NCBI GenBank assembly: GCA_025331445.1
Contig: JAIWNE010000009.1
Coordinates: 434,001-498,000 of the forward strand
Direction of reading: 5' to 3'
Source of the DNA: Blakeslea trispora
Taxonomy: Eukaryota; Mucoromycota; Mucoromycetes; Mucorales; Choanephoraceae
Length of the DNA stretch: 64,000 nt
The notes below the pieces were generated by a model. It worked only from the letters and a program-made list of their open reading frames with translations, did not search any database and was not told the DNA's origin. Each line of letters begins with the position of its first letter. Positions within the stretch are counted from its first letter, which is position 1. The translations under genes were made by a program, and so were the position numbers. Of the stretch, positions 35,551 through 46,900 are shown piece after piece.

Positions 35551-35769
35551 ATGAATGATGATGATAAGGTGATGGAAAACAATGAAAACATGAAAGTCGA
35601 TAATAACATGCATATTACTGGGCTTGTGAAGAACAATGAAATCATGAGCAGTAATAGATTTGTGGAAAACAATGAAAACATGAAAGTCAATGAAAACATG
35701 CATATTACTAGGTTTGTGAAGAACAATGAAATCATGAGTAGTAATTTATCTGTTAAGTCAAGAGATTAA
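35551..35769 (+). repeat. 90-bp tandem repeat, Asn/Met-codon rich
   Basis: Unit starts at 35581 and 35671; translated it reads NENMKV..NMHIT.. LVKNNEIMSSN, exactly 30 codons per unit. The mirror locus in arm B (31333-31515) has one unit plus a partial one, and similarity between the arms ends inside the second unit. Open frames here are a by-product of the repeat and I do not treat them as a gene. Confidence 0.7.
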
Positions 35770-36797
35770 ACAAGATTAAAGAGAGGGTTTTATTCAGTGC
35801 AAGGATGGGATGTCAATATAAATTATGTTTGATAGCACAGAACAAGATCTGTATTTGATTTAGTAATATATCGAATATTATATGATGTATGTTCAATACG
35901 ATACATCAAGTAGTAATCGATGTGATATTTGCAGTCTCAGATAAATTCAATGAGAGGGAACTCGATTTTTTTATTGAAAAGAAAAAGAGGGAACTGATTC
36001 TACTGCAAGTCCATGTTGTGTTTATATATTATTTCTATCTCGGTTTCAATCAATCACTCCGTTATAATTTTATCTGTATGAGCAGTTTTCCTACTAGGAT
36101 GACTGGTCACCTTAATTGAAAGATGGCTGTAGCCAGATTTCATCCCCCGCCTTGAATAAGGTGGAGATACATTGTTTACTTGATTTATATCTTGGAGAGA
36201 TAATAATTATGCTCGACAAGATATGTTTTAATCTTGATTAGTGTTTCAATATATCAGGCAAAACTGTTTCATACTTGTTCACTTGTTTCGTTGGGTGTTA
36301 AGATCAGTTTAGACTAAATGATAACGATAGACAAGCTCTTTGTAATTATGTCTCAGAACTATCTTTATCCAAGTAATGATTTAGTCTTTTCTTATAATGA
36401 AATCTCTAGAATCATTGCTTGTTCTGTTAGATGCTGTTACCTTGGTATTATAAGGCCTATGCAACCATCCTGCTATCACATGTATCATGTCATATAGCTA
36501 TTTCAAGTATTGATGAAAAGAGAGTCAATGAATATAAATCTGATCATGCTTTCAATGTGTTAGCTAGGCACATTGAACGCTTTATATATCATATCATCGC
36601 TTTTTACCAATGCTTGTTAGATGTTTGATTTCAGGATTACCTCTGGTAATATCTGAAATGATTTTAAGTTTCCAACTTTGTGAACATTGTTTGATTTATT
36701 GTTATTTTGACATTATCTGTCAAAATAACCTTTGGTAAGGATTAATTGAATTTCCGATTATAAGTCGTTCTGGCGTCTGTATATGCCCAAATACGAC
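35770..36797. other. Intergenic, no gene seen; one hairpin
   Basis: AT-rich strip between the palindrome and the hAT-type MITE. At 36701-36729 a perfect 12-bp inverted repeat GTTATTTTGACA / TGTCAAAATAAC surrounds the 5-nt loop TTATC. The last 8 bases (36790-36797, AATACGAC) are the left target duplication of the MITE. Confidence 0.55.
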
Positions 36798-37828
36798 TAG
36801 GAATCGCAGTCGGGTCGAGTCAACTCGACTTAAAACCCGTCGGGTCAAAAAAACCGACTCGACTCGACTTTGTTTTTTAAGCATATAACCGACTCGTAAC
36901 CGACTCGACCTAATCGAAAGACTCGTCGGGTTCGTGTAACTCGGGTCAGCTTCAAACAAGAATGTGTTTACTTAGGATCTTTTTTAAATTTGACATGAGC
37001 ATGTTAAGTAAATTTTTGATGTGTCGTAAATTTATTAAGTAAGACTAAAATAAAATTGTGATATGTTCATTATTAATAACAATAAAAAGTCAATCAGACT
37101 AAAAGAAAGATGTTTAATTCAGATATATGTTTTCTGTCTCTATTTATACTATGGGAAATACTAGTATGATAACTGAGTAACTTGAGCACAATGTATACAT
37201 TGCCTGTAACCTGGATACATTGTATCCAGTGTTTGTACCGTTTGAACGCAACAGCCTAAGAATTCCATATATAGAAATAGACTGGTCACAATAAGCCTAA
37301 TCTGATCTTACTTTATTTTATTGCTCTGAAAGAGGCTATTGTATGCAACAATCATTAGCATTTTCTCTTGCTACATTTAACTTTTTTACAAATTGTTTGG
37401 TAGTGGCTGGCTTTATATTTGAGCATTGATCACTCATCGCTTAAAAAGTAACTTTCCAAATAAGATTACAATTGTGATAAATCGCATAACCTTTACTCTT
37501 TTTCATTGTAGGCTTGAGTTGTTAGATTTTGGGTAGTTCCGCGTTTTATGAAAGTAGCATCATCATATTATCGATATTGAAAGTAAATAATAAAAGAAAA
37601 ATAATATGACCAAAATGATAAATGTAATGTAAGAAAAGGAGTTTTTTAATCAAAAGCAAAATCGAGCTCTATACTACTTCTACAGTAACACTAGAGTAAG
37701 CCCGAATACCTTAACCCGTCGGGTACCCGACGGGTGACTCGACTCGACTTTAGATTTTTGGCAAACCCGACTTTTTGTAAGTTGAGTCGTGTCAAACTCG
37801 ACCCGTACCCGACAGATTGCGATTCCTA
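36798..37828. mobile_element. Non-autonomous hAT-type element (MITE), 1,031 bp
   Basis: Terminal inverted repeats begin TAGGAATCGCA on the left and end TGCGATTCCTA on the right. They continue as imperfect ~150-bp arms rich in ACTCGACTCGAC and GTCGGGT motifs. A perfect 8-bp direct duplication AATACGAC flanks the element (36790-36797 and 37829-37836), the target duplication length of hAT transposons. The core is AT-rich with no transposase. It must rely on a transposase supplied elsewhere. An 8-bp duplication is also made by some other superfamilies, but the TAGG start fits hAT best. Confidence 0.85.
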
Positions 37829-38033
37829 AATACGACATAATTTTCTCTGTCCTTTTTCTTCTGAGTAAGCATTTACTGCTTACTTTGTCTTATGTGTATA
37901 TTAGCTTTCACTCTTTACATTATGTTGAGCTTCTAGTAGTTTGAGTTGTATATCGTATTTTAAATAAGCGATTATTTTATTTGATTTCGTTTTTAGTATC
38001 TACTTTTATTTCTCATATGGTGAAATCACCACA

Positions 38034-38425
38034 AGGTAACATGTAAACCTAATAAATCATAAGGATAACAACATTAGACATAATGAAATCAATTACTGTA
38101 AATCCTTACTAAATAAAGCACCTGAAGTAAAGTCAATAAGGTTCTCAATATACATAATCCGACTCAATTGCTCTATAACATCATTCATCTAATTAAGTCA
38201 TATGAAGACAAGTAAATTATAAGAGTAATGTAATCATCTAGACTAAGTACACTAATTTAGTACAAGCTGTAAATGACTGTGACGTGTATAAATAGTAGTT
38301 GTAGTGATAACTTATGAAACTTTTCTTCAAGTCTTCACAAGAAATGAAATACTACAATCATTCTCAAAGTACTTTCTTTGTCTGAATTTATTTTCTTTTA
38401 AATTACTACAACCCTAAACACCACA
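38034..38425 (-). mobile_element. Truncated solo LTR, same family as 58458-58900
   Basis: Reverse complement of most of the LTR at 58458-58900 with scattered substitutions. The outer end (CCCTAAACACCACA) is present at 38425. About 40 bp of the opposite end are replaced by GGTGAAATCACCACA-like sequence. No target duplication could be read because of the damaged end. The surroundings 37837-38033 and 38426-38618 show nothing else. Confidence 0.8.
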
Positions 38426-38622
38426 CTCCATAGCTCTTGTTATTCCAGTCTCGATCTGCTTTTCATATTATCAAAATATTAAGTATCGTCTTACATATAA
38501 ATAATGCTGTTCACATTCTAATTTCGGATTGAACAACATTTCCAAGCTGTTACAATCTAGTTTTAAAAAAAATTTTAAATTTGCAAATTGCTATATGTTG
38601 TACATTGCATTTTCTAAAATCA

Positions 38623-39638
38623 AACAACTCTATATCTCTCCAGTATGTTTACCTTTGATTCGAACAAGTGAAGAAAGAAGTAATGAACAAAGGAAGATAG
38701 CCGACTGTAAAAACTATCAATAAACACAAAGGAAGATATAACAATAACAAGACTTAGGCACTTGTAAGCTTCAAAGACAGAATTTGAAGGTAGTTATAAG
38801 AAAGAGAAAGAAAAACTCGATTAGGTTTATTATGAGGCACGAAGCACTCTATTTAAAACGATAGACTAATAACTTAGTCAACAAAAATAATTTCTACAAT
38901 CACCAATGAAACAAATCACAATAGTGATTTCAACAACATTTTCTAATATCTAGCGGAACCTTTCTTGAGAGTACTTCCAAAAATAGAGACAACGTGAACA
39001 ATAGCCAAGATAAACTGTCAAATTGTAATATTAACAATCTTCAGTGACACCGACATTGATCGCCAATTCAATAATAAATTAAACGTAGCATCATTCAAGC
39101 ACAACAGAGAGATATCAGAACAATAAGATCAGAATAACCAAAAACGAAAAAGAGAGATACCCAACAACGATTTCTAATGGACTTGCTAGTCATACCAGAG
39201 TAACACCAGAGACAGAAGTAGCGCCATCAGTAACAATAGAGAGGATAGAGAAATAAAATAATAAAAGAAATAAACGGTAATTCAAAATAAAAATAAAATA
39301 AAGGAAATCAATACAATAAGAAAATAAAATAAACAAAGAATCAAAACAAGAATAGAGTGAACAAGACAAGAAAAGAGGAACAGAGAGTAACGATTACTAT
39401 AAAATAGTATATGCTTCAACAACCTAGTCATGACAACCAGAACAATACAACGAGGACTTGACTTGCAATCAATAATTAACCGGATAGTGTTTCTATTGGC
39501 TACAACTGTTGCCAGCTATTACTCCTCTCATAACGGAGTAATACAAACCAGACTTGTACCTCAAAACACCTATCCACAACACACAAGAACTAAAGCAACT
39601 TCATCATAATCACCAGTCAGCACAATCTTAGAGAACAG
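38623..39638. mobile_element. Degenerate LTR-like segment
   Basis: Preceded by ATCA (38619-38622). It begins AACAACTCTATATC, then GTATGTTTACCTTTGATT, and further on shares GACTGTAAA, TTAGGCACTTGT.AGCTTCAAA and GTTTATTA blocks with 54758-55417 and 55422-56289. The order and spacing of the blocks are the same, so the three segments are old relatives. No coding sequence is inside. The 3' border is unclear; the CACTA-type element begins at 39639. Confidence 0.4.
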
Positions 39639-41423
39639 CACTACACCGAAGAGGTTGGCAAACGAACCATGATTTTTACGGAACACACGTCTGCTTCGTA
39701 CGGAACCTACTTGGCACTCCCAATTCATTTGCCGTCGTAAAAACCTGGGTTCGAAACACATCTGTTTCACACGACGGCAAATGAATTTCGATTAATGCAT
39801 TCGTTACCACGACGGCAAATGAACCACGGTTACTGCCCCAATTTCCACGACGGCAAACAGATTACGAGAACTGCCTCGTTTCCAACGTGTGTTCCGTATC
39901 CATTGGAGCGACCTAATTGGATTACATTCTTGAAATAGTTCTTTCAATTGGCTTCTTTTCGCAAAAATACGTTCAATATTTCGTTCTGATTGGGTTCATA
40001 CTCGGTATTCTTATTAAAATAAATGATTGCAATTGGATAGAATGGACTTCTTTACGCAAATATACTTCTTTACAATTGGACTGTTTACAGTAAATATAGA
40101 GGATTAGAGGCTTAAAAAAGTGGCTTTTTATTATAAAAAAAACTTTTTTTGATTGAAAATAGTGGCTTCTTTACGGGGGAAAATACTATGGGATTAGGCA
40201 AATAAAAAAAAAAGGCAATAATTCATTGATGTAGAGAATATGACCAGAAAAAAACCGATAGAAAAGGCAAATTGCTTCGAGAAAAAGCGATGACAAGAGC
40301 GATCAGAGTACAGGAAAGAGCAATTCGAATTGAGACACAAACGCAACAGACAGACCATAAAAGCAGATGGAGAGAGACAGCAATTTTACATATAAAAGGC
40401 AGAAAACAAACCAAACAAGGAACAACCGGATTTGAACTAAAACAACACCATCATTAGTTAAAAGCGAAATAACACAAAAAAAATGTCAAATGTACTTACA
40501 GACAAGCCATGATTAAAGGCAATACGAAAGCCAGTTTACCGTGTCAAAGGAGCATGCCAGCATTTGAAAGCCTAAAAAAAAAGCAATAAGTTATACTGAA
40601 ACCATAGATTCTGATATCTTACTTACATTTAAAAAAGCCATCAACAGGGTCCTTGTAAACAATATCATTATTAAGCACAACTAGGCTCTAAATGAAAGAA
40701 GTACGTGAATAAAAAGAATTACAACATAGATGCTCATGAATAATTACCTCAAGTTATACAACAAAGTAAACACATATCAATTAAAGACAAGGACTAAGTA
40801 GATGGAAGTAGATTGTTAGTGGCTTGACCGAAGAAAAAAAAAAGAAAAAGACTTACCTGTATACTTTAAAAAAAAGTAATAAAAAAGAGAGAAAAAGAGA
40901 AAAGAAAGGAAAAAAGAAAAAATTTCAACTTATTGACAGCTTCCTATTTGGGTCTTGTCAATAACAAAAAAAGAGAGAGAGAGAAAAATATCACACTGAC
41001 AGATTTTATTATTGAATCACCGACACAAGAATAAATATCCTGACTTTACTTAACCGTTAAAAAATCTATGAAAAGCGACTAAGAGAGCGCTTCAAGTGCA
41101 CTATAAGCATTCAGTGATATGCCCCTTTGATATAGCTACAAACAGACACCTCTTTTCTTTTTTCTTTGTGTCGAAAAAACGACATTAGGCCTGTCGACAT
41201 GGGCACGTATGAGTACACTTTAAAAAAATAAAATTCAAGGTCGAATGAAATTCTCTCAGAATTGAGTGAGACCGTCGAAATTGACAAGAACGAATCACAT
41301 TGCTTTATCATCTTTATTCACTTAAAATAGCGAAAATAAAAAGAAATTTTTTTCTATTATATTTGTACCTTGATCATCTTTTTCGCTCAGGTCAATTACC
41401 GTCATTAAGATTTTTCAATAAAA

Positions 41424-42329
41424 ATGTCAGAAGTTACACCTGAGACTATCAGTGATATTCAACAGCAATTGTCGGTTACACAGCAACTCTTGGAGAAGCT
41501 TGTACTACAAACAAACCAAAACAGACCCGCTGAAGATGCCAATATCAGCGCTACCCCTCTTTCTGATATGGAAGAGGTTGTCGACCGTACCCCTGTACAC
41601 TCTATTGCAGTACGCCAGCAGTTCGACTGGACGCCCCCTGAGGAATTGAGCGAGATTCTTGGATACAAGACCCCTGTTTTCACCGCTCCTCCTTTAGGAG
41701 ACAATCAACGCAAGGAGCTTATTGAAGCGTACCCTCCAATGCGTCACATGGAGTACAAAGCTCCCAACACTGTTCCTGAGGCTTACAAGCAGATGAACAA
41801 AGGCCAACAGCAAGAGGATGCCGTATTGAAGGATACTCAATACCTTCTTTCGGGTGTCCTCCGCCCTTTGGACATCTTAGGTTATGAGATCTATACAGCT
41901 GATATTCCAGACAACGATGCTGAGCGTTTCTTATTGATGATTCGAGACGTCCGCTCGTTAGTGTTGAATGTTGCCTCTACAATCAACCATCATCGCAATA
42001 AGCTTGCACTCCGCGCAGTACACCCTTCCTTTTCATTGCCATCACCTGCTTCGAATACCACCTACACAATGTCTGCCAACGATTTTGCCGCTTCTATTGC
42101 TCAGCAAACTGCTGCAGGTAAGACATTGAGAGAAGCTAGGGGCCTTGGCAGAAACAAGGGCAAAACAAAGCGTAGATTCCAACAGAATGTCAGTGAATCT
42201 TCCTCTTCCTCTTCCTCTGCCTCGCCTGGGATCTCTCAGTCGTATTTTCGGCGGGATCACACTCCCAAACAGAACAACCCGTTTTCGAACAAGAAACCAG
42301 TTTCAAAGACCAACACCAAGCATCAGTAA
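41424..42329 (+). CDS. DIRS gag-like protein
   Basis: 301 aa from the first ATG inside the element (MSEVTPETISDIQQQLSVTQ). The N-terminus is a predicted coiled coil, the middle has a hydrophobic block around LSGVLRPLDILGYEIY and MIRDVRSLVLNVASTINHHR. The C-terminus is Ser-rich and basic (ARGLGRNKGKTKRRF, then runs of Ser and Lys), fitting RNA binding. No zinc knuckle is present, as is usual for DIRS. It is intact and is the only undamaged frame of the element. It overlaps the beginning of the RT frame. Confidence 0.75.
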   Translation: MSEVTPETISDIQQQLSVTQQLLEKLVLQTNQNRPAEDANISATPLSDMEEVVDRTPVHSIAVRQQFDWTPPEELSEILGYKTPVFTAPPLGDNQRKELIEAYPPMRHMEYKAPNTVPEAYKQMNKGQQQEDAVLKDTQYLLSGVLRPLDILGYEIYTADIPDNDAERFLLMIRDVRSLVLNVASTINHHRNKLALRAVHPSFSLPSPASNTTYTMSANDFAASIAQQTAAGKTLREARGLGRNKGKTKRRFQQNVSESSSSSSSASPGISQSYFRRDHTPKQNNPFSNKKPVSKTNTKHQ

Positions 42330-42331
42330 GC

Positions 42332-44196
42332 TTGCGTCCCAACCCATCTCTCTCAACAGAGATAGGTTTAGTAGGAGGTCGCCTTCAACAGTTCGCGACA
42401 CAATGGATTCAACTCTTCCCAAACCATCACCTCTTGTCATCCGTCCAACACGGTTTCAAAATTCCTTTCCATACACCTCCTCCTCTCAAAAACGCCCTCC
42501 CTTGTTCCAACATTTCCGCCGCCACTCCCGGAAACCTACCATCCGATTTAGACGATGCTCTTATGGAATTACTGCAGAAGAACGTCATCGAGCAAGTCGA
42601 CCAGTCGGACGCCTACTCCAGCTTCGTAAGTCCTATATTTACCGTTCCCAAAAAAACAGGCGGGGTAAGGCCAGTTTTCAACTTGAAAGCACTCAATCAA
42701 TATGTGGAGTGTCCTCACTTCAAAATGGAGACCATACAGGACATAGCACTAATGATCAAACCAAAGGACTACATGGTTTCCATAGATCTCTCGGATGCAT
42801 TCCTTCATCTCCCTCTTCATCCCAGTTCTCGCCGATTTGTTTCACCAAAATAACACGCCCCATTGTAGAATGGGCACGGCAACAGGGTATCCGGCTAGCA
42901 GCTTACCTAGACGATTGGATCATTATGGGCGAATCAGTAGAGTTGGTCCGCCAACATACAACCATGATCCTCTCTTGTCTTCGCAATCTAGGTTGGTTAG
43001 TAAACCTCAAGAAATCCAATCTGCAGCCATCACAGCACATCGAGCATCTGGGGTTTCTTCTGAACACAGAAACCATGCAGGCCTCATTACCTGGCAAGAA
43101 GCTACGAGACCTTCTGAGGGCTCTTCGTCAAGTTTGCCGCAAACCATGCCAAACTCCTCGCAGAGTACAGAGCTCGATTATGCGACTTCAGGCAGCAACC
43201 TTCGCAGTATTTCCAACGCGCCTGTACACACGACACTTACTATATCAGAAGAACCAATGGATGCGATCCGATCCTCGATGGGATGTGCCTCAACCCCTGA
43301 GTTCTCTAGCGATGGAAGAGTTGAAATGGTGGATAGACAACTTGGCGAGTTGGAATGGCCGTTCCCTGATTCCCTCAACAGCGTCAGCAACCCTTTATGT
43401 AGACGCATCCAATACCGGATGGGGATGCTCTTACCAGAACCAGACAGCCTTTGGACATTGGACACACGAGGAAAGTATGCAACACATCAATTGGAAGGAA
43501 CTGATGGCAGCATTCCTTGCCTTGAGAGCATTCCCTCAACTTCACCAACAACATGTCTTGATTCGTACAGACAACACGACTTCGCTCGCATACATCAAGA
43601 AACAGGGAGGTACCCGATCCTACGACCTGATGTATCTTGCGACCAAGCTCTGGAAATGGTGTTTGAAGAGAGGACTAACGCTCTCAGCTCAGCATATACC
43701 AGGGATCGACAACAAGACGGCAGACATGCAATCGCGACGACTCTTTTACAAGAATCAATGGCAGGTAAAACCAAGCGTATTTCGCTCCATCATCAGGCTG
43801 TGGTCAATTCGCCCAGATGTGGACCTATTCGCCGATCGAACAACGAACCTGTGCGCAAAATACGTCTCGTGGAAGCGCGACCCAGGCGCATGGCAGATAG
43901 ACGCCTTCTCCCTAAAGTGGTCACAATTCCGATTGCCGTGGATCAATCCACCTTGGAACTTGATAATGAGGTGTGTCGAGAAAATACGTCGAGAGAGAAT
44001 ATCTCAACCTTCTGTCCTCGTAACCCCGTATTGGACGAGCGCACCTTGGTTTCCGTTCCTTCAGCAAATGGCTCTCTGCCAGCCTCTCCTCCTTTACCAG
44101 CCGGACATACAGCCAACATCACCGCTGACAACATGCCCATTGACCGCAACCAAATCCAGTCTCTCCGTTTGGATGCTCTCCGCGGCTCCTCTTTGA
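42332..44196 (+). pseudogene. DIRS reverse transcriptase-RNase H with internal deletion
   Basis: RT motifs run from FTVPKKTGGVRPVFNLKALN through MVSIDLSDAFLHLPLHPSSR in one frame up to about 42850, then continue in another frame with CFTKITRPIVEWARQQ and the catalytic LAAYLDDWIIMG. Between SSRRF and CFTK the segment holding the conserved PFGLSLSP block is missing, a loss of roughly 65-70 bp that also changes frame. RNase H follows (TLYVDASNTGWGC, NWKELMAAFLAL, IRTDNTTSLAYI, SAQHIPGIDNKTADMQSR) and a DIRS-typical region (DVDLFADRTTNLCAKYVSWK). The enzyme cannot be functional as it stands. Confidence 0.85.
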
Positions 44197-45221
44197 GCGC
44201 GGGCTTGTCAGCAGAATCATTGGCTCTCATACACCATCCTCGTTTAGTTGACTCAGCCACCAACCGTTCATACAAAAGGGGACAAGAACTGTTTGTTGTG
44301 TGGGCCTTAGAGCAGGACGTCAGTCCCACCAAGTTCAGCACATCTGATTTGACTAACTTCCTATCTCATCTGTTTCACTCACGAGGTTATTAGATTGGCA
44401 CCTTACAACTTATACGCTCTGCTGTTACCCATCTTCACGAAGCGCCCGATTCTCTGCGAAACTCGGATAACAATCCGATCACAGCGCTACTTGATTCTTT
44501 GGCTCATCAAGCACCTCCTCGCCCCCAATATAAATCTAAAGTCGACCTTTCCAAAACTCTGAAGTTTTTAGCCAGTGTTCCTTCCACTGTCTCTACCTCA
44601 TTGGCCTCTCTTCAGCCAAAGGTCGCATTTTTGCTTGGGATGGCTGCTTTTCTTCGTCCGTCAGATCTGCATCGCATTGACCTCTCTAGCTGCAAAATTG
44701 ACACTGCGGGTTCGCTTTGCTTTGACGTTGTTGCTCCAAAAGAGCGCCGCAAGGGCCAACGAATCATCAAAACGCTCACTGTTCATTCACACGCAAATTC
44801 GTCGAACCTCTGTCCTGTTCGTGCTTTTACTGCGCTTCGTGACCATCCTCGTGCCAGATCGTTAAGGTCGCCCAAATCCTTATTCGTTCACTCGACTAAA
44901 CCAGGTCAGCCCATCCTTGTCACTACAATTTCCTCCTGGATTCGCCGCCTTGTCCGCTTATCTACCACGGAACCAAGGGTGTCTCTTCGGTCTGTTGCTG
45001 CCACACTGGCCTTAGAAAATGATGTCCCTCTTCAGGACATTATCACTTTGGGAAACTGGTCTTCCTCATCGACCTTTGAGCAGTACTACCGACGCCATAC
45101 AATGCTCCGTACGGATTTTACTTCTGTGGTTCTTTCCCTTGGTACTCTGCCCTCTCATGACGAAGATACTGATGATGATATTTTTGCGGACGCTCCTTCG
45201 GATTTTCCTTCCGATTCCTAA
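44046..45221 (+). pseudogene. DIRS tyrosine recombinase with a premature stop
   Basis: The N-terminal SAM-like region (SATNRSYKRGQELFVVWALE, then LTNFLSHLFHSRGY) ends at a TAG at 44391-44393. The same frame then continues IGTLQLIRSAVTHLHEA into the catalytic domain, so the stop looks like a CAG to TAG change. Catalytic landmarks are the first Arg in FLRPSDLHRI, the second in SLRSVAATLAL, and GNWSSSSTFEQYYRRH with the nucleophilic Tyr. A 240-codon frame from 44499 could in principle still yield the catalytic part alone. The N-terminal reading frame overlaps the RNase H-methyltransferase-like part of the upstream frame, as in other DIRS elements. Confidence 0.85.
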
Positions 45222-45237
45222 TACTCTGGATAAGCAA

Positions 45238-45343
45238 TGTAATTCGTTCTTGTCAATTTCGACGGTCTCACTCAATTCTGAGAGAATTTCATTCGACCTT
45301 GAATTGTTCTCTTAGACCAGAGAAATAGACAAGAACGAATTAC
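45238..45343. repeat. DIRS internal complementary region
   Basis: First half (to about 45303) is the reverse complement of the left tip of the element (41234-41300). The second half (45304-45343) is the reverse complement of its right tip (45464-45503). It is followed at 45346-45360 by CCCTCCCTCCCTCCC, four G-tracts on the minus strand that could form a G-quadruplex next to the circular junction template. Confidence 0.85.
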
Positions 45344-46900
45344 AGCCCTCCCTCCCTCCCTTTTTAATTGACCTGAGCTCATTTTATTGATCAAGGTACA
45401 AATATAATAGAAAAAAATTTCTTTTTATTTTCGCTATTTTAAATGAATAAAGATGATAAAGCAATGTAATTCGTTCTTGTCTATTTCTCTGGTCTAAGAG
45501 AACAAAATAAAGAGAAATAGCTCTATTCAATCTCAGCCAAAATCACACACACTTTTTTTTTCTCTCACTTGAATTTATTTATTTATTTTTTATTACAAGT
45601 AGCCTCAACTCATACCTTAATTATCTTGTTGAAAGCAGATGAGACTTAGCAAGCTTATGCCATTTCAGCAATGCAGTATATTAGACACAGACATTCCAAG
45701 CGTAGACTCTGGTTTGGAAGTGCAACGAGAAGAGAACAGCTAGGAAAGCTATTAAGCTGCAAGTTGACTTCAATCTAAAAAAAAAAAGAATATCAGGCTG
45801 CTACTTTTTTCTTCTTCAGTATTAAGCTTGATCCTCATCATACATGCCAAGTAAAAGGTAAGTTACATTGCCGTGTTGGGAATCAACTATGTCCTTTTTC
45901 TTTTTTGGTTTTGAAAAGAAGTGGACTACTTTATGAATGGAATACACCTTTACGCAATAAACAACGACTGCTTACGAGTTATTTTATGGATCAACCCTCT
46001 ATTTATTTTTGTCTCAGTACATTAAAAGAAAGAACGTGGATTTTGGTATAAAATGAGCATATACAAGAGAAATAAGATGTAAATGAACTATTGCAAGTTC
46101 TTACTTCTTATATTCTGACCTGTTAAGCTTGCAGAAATGGAACAGGACAAAGGGGGTTTTAGAGTAGAGGCTTACCTTGAACGCACTACTGGGTGATTTG
46201 GAACATGAGACCGAGATGAGTTTGCATGTTCTTCACAAAACTCTTTACTTTTGCTTTTAATTTTTATAAGCTATCTTTTCTTCAAAGGTTTTATTCAAGT
46301 ATGTTAACTTAGTGTGTTTATTTCAATGTGTTTATCTCAGTGTCTTATTCTTTAGAAGCCTTTATTTCAGTGTCTTGTTTTCTTCAAGTTTTTTTTTGCA
46401 TTTAATTTTTGAGAGTCTCTTTTTTTCACTGCTTTAAGATTTTTATTTCCCATTTTTAAAAGATTTTCCCAATTATTTTGTGAGCCTCATTCTCAATTTT
46501 TTAATTTTCTCGTTTCCGAAAGTATTTTCCAATTTTTTAAGCAGTGATTTTTTAGGTCTTGATATTTTTTAAAGAAAAAATGACAAGACATTTTAAACTC
46601 CTCAGCATTAAGGAAATCAAGTTGCTGTAAAATCTCAAGCAGAGAAAAAATCACTGCCAAAAAATTTAAAGAGCGAAATTTCTTTAAGCAGTGAAATGAT
46701 AAAAGAAATGCAAATGGTAATAACTTTATGAATATACATCCAAATTTAATTTTGTAAAAAGTCTTGGAAGCCTAAAAAATACATCTACATTTCTGCCAAA
46801 AAAAAACGGCAACTTTTATAGTCAAAATCAAAAGTTGGAAAAATAAGCACATGTTAGCCGCACGTGTCCGACGTGCGTCCGACAAGGGTTAGGTGTAGTG

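Larger units (their letters stand above)
31387..35684. repeat. Giant near-perfect palindrome, ~2.1-kb arms with a ~29-nt loop
   Basis: Arm B (31387-33523) and arm C (33553-35684) are reverse complements of each other. The innermost match is AAGCGGTAATCATCCC and its complement around a spacer of about 29 nt at 33524-33552. Mirror positions sum to 67071 over most of the arms (for example 31729 with 35342), so there is almost no net indel. Small differences, including a lost base in exon 1 and a lost G in GCCG/GCC, cluster within about 300 bp of the centre on the C side. Both arms carry the 85-bp duplication missing from copy A. The arms extend some 340 bp further outward than copy A does. Confidence 0.9.
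41234..45503 (+). mobile_element. DIRS-type tyrosine-recombinase retrotransposon (defective)
   Basis: Inverted terminal repeats match between about 41283-41400 and 45365-45478. The two outer tips differ (left TTCAAGGTCGAATG, right CTAAGAGAAC). An internal region at 45238-45343 is complementary to both tips joined, GACCTTGAA directly followed by TTGTTCTCTTAG. This internal complementary region is the hallmark of DIRS circle-intermediate replication. The empty site survives in the second CACTA-type copy (about 57880-57895), and only one or two A residues differ at the junction, fitting integration without target duplication. Order inside is gag-like, RT-RNase H, then tyrosine recombinase in an overlapping frame. 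Confidence 0.9.
39639..46900. mobile_element. CACTA-type non-autonomous element, copy 1 (interrupted by a DIRS element)
   Basis: Left end CACTACACCGAA at 39639-39650, right end TTAGGTGTAGTG at 46889-46900. Removing the DIRS insertion (41234-45503) leaves 2,992 bp, against 2,993 bp for copy 2 without its LTR and 5-bp duplication. Subterminal motif CACGACGGCAAA recurs at about 39770, 39810 and 39850 and inverted near 39725. Such clustered subterminal repeats are typical of CACTA/En-Spm transposase binding. No transposase is encoded; the 60-odd-codon frames inside are shared by both copies but unlike any protein I know. No 3-bp target duplication is visible, so the class assignment rests on the ends and subterminal motifs. 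Similarity between copies is very high on the left and falls to the right. Confidence 0.6.

Noticed and set aside
35551..35769. A small Asn/Met-rich protein
   Set aside because: It is a translation of a 90-bp tandem repeat and is not conserved in the mirror arm.
39570..39770. Small minus-strand genes shared by the two CACTA-type copies (also 40223-40414 and 56877-57068)
   Set aside because: Identity is explained by high nucleotide identity of the copies. There is no domain, and plus-strand frames overlap the same segment equally well.
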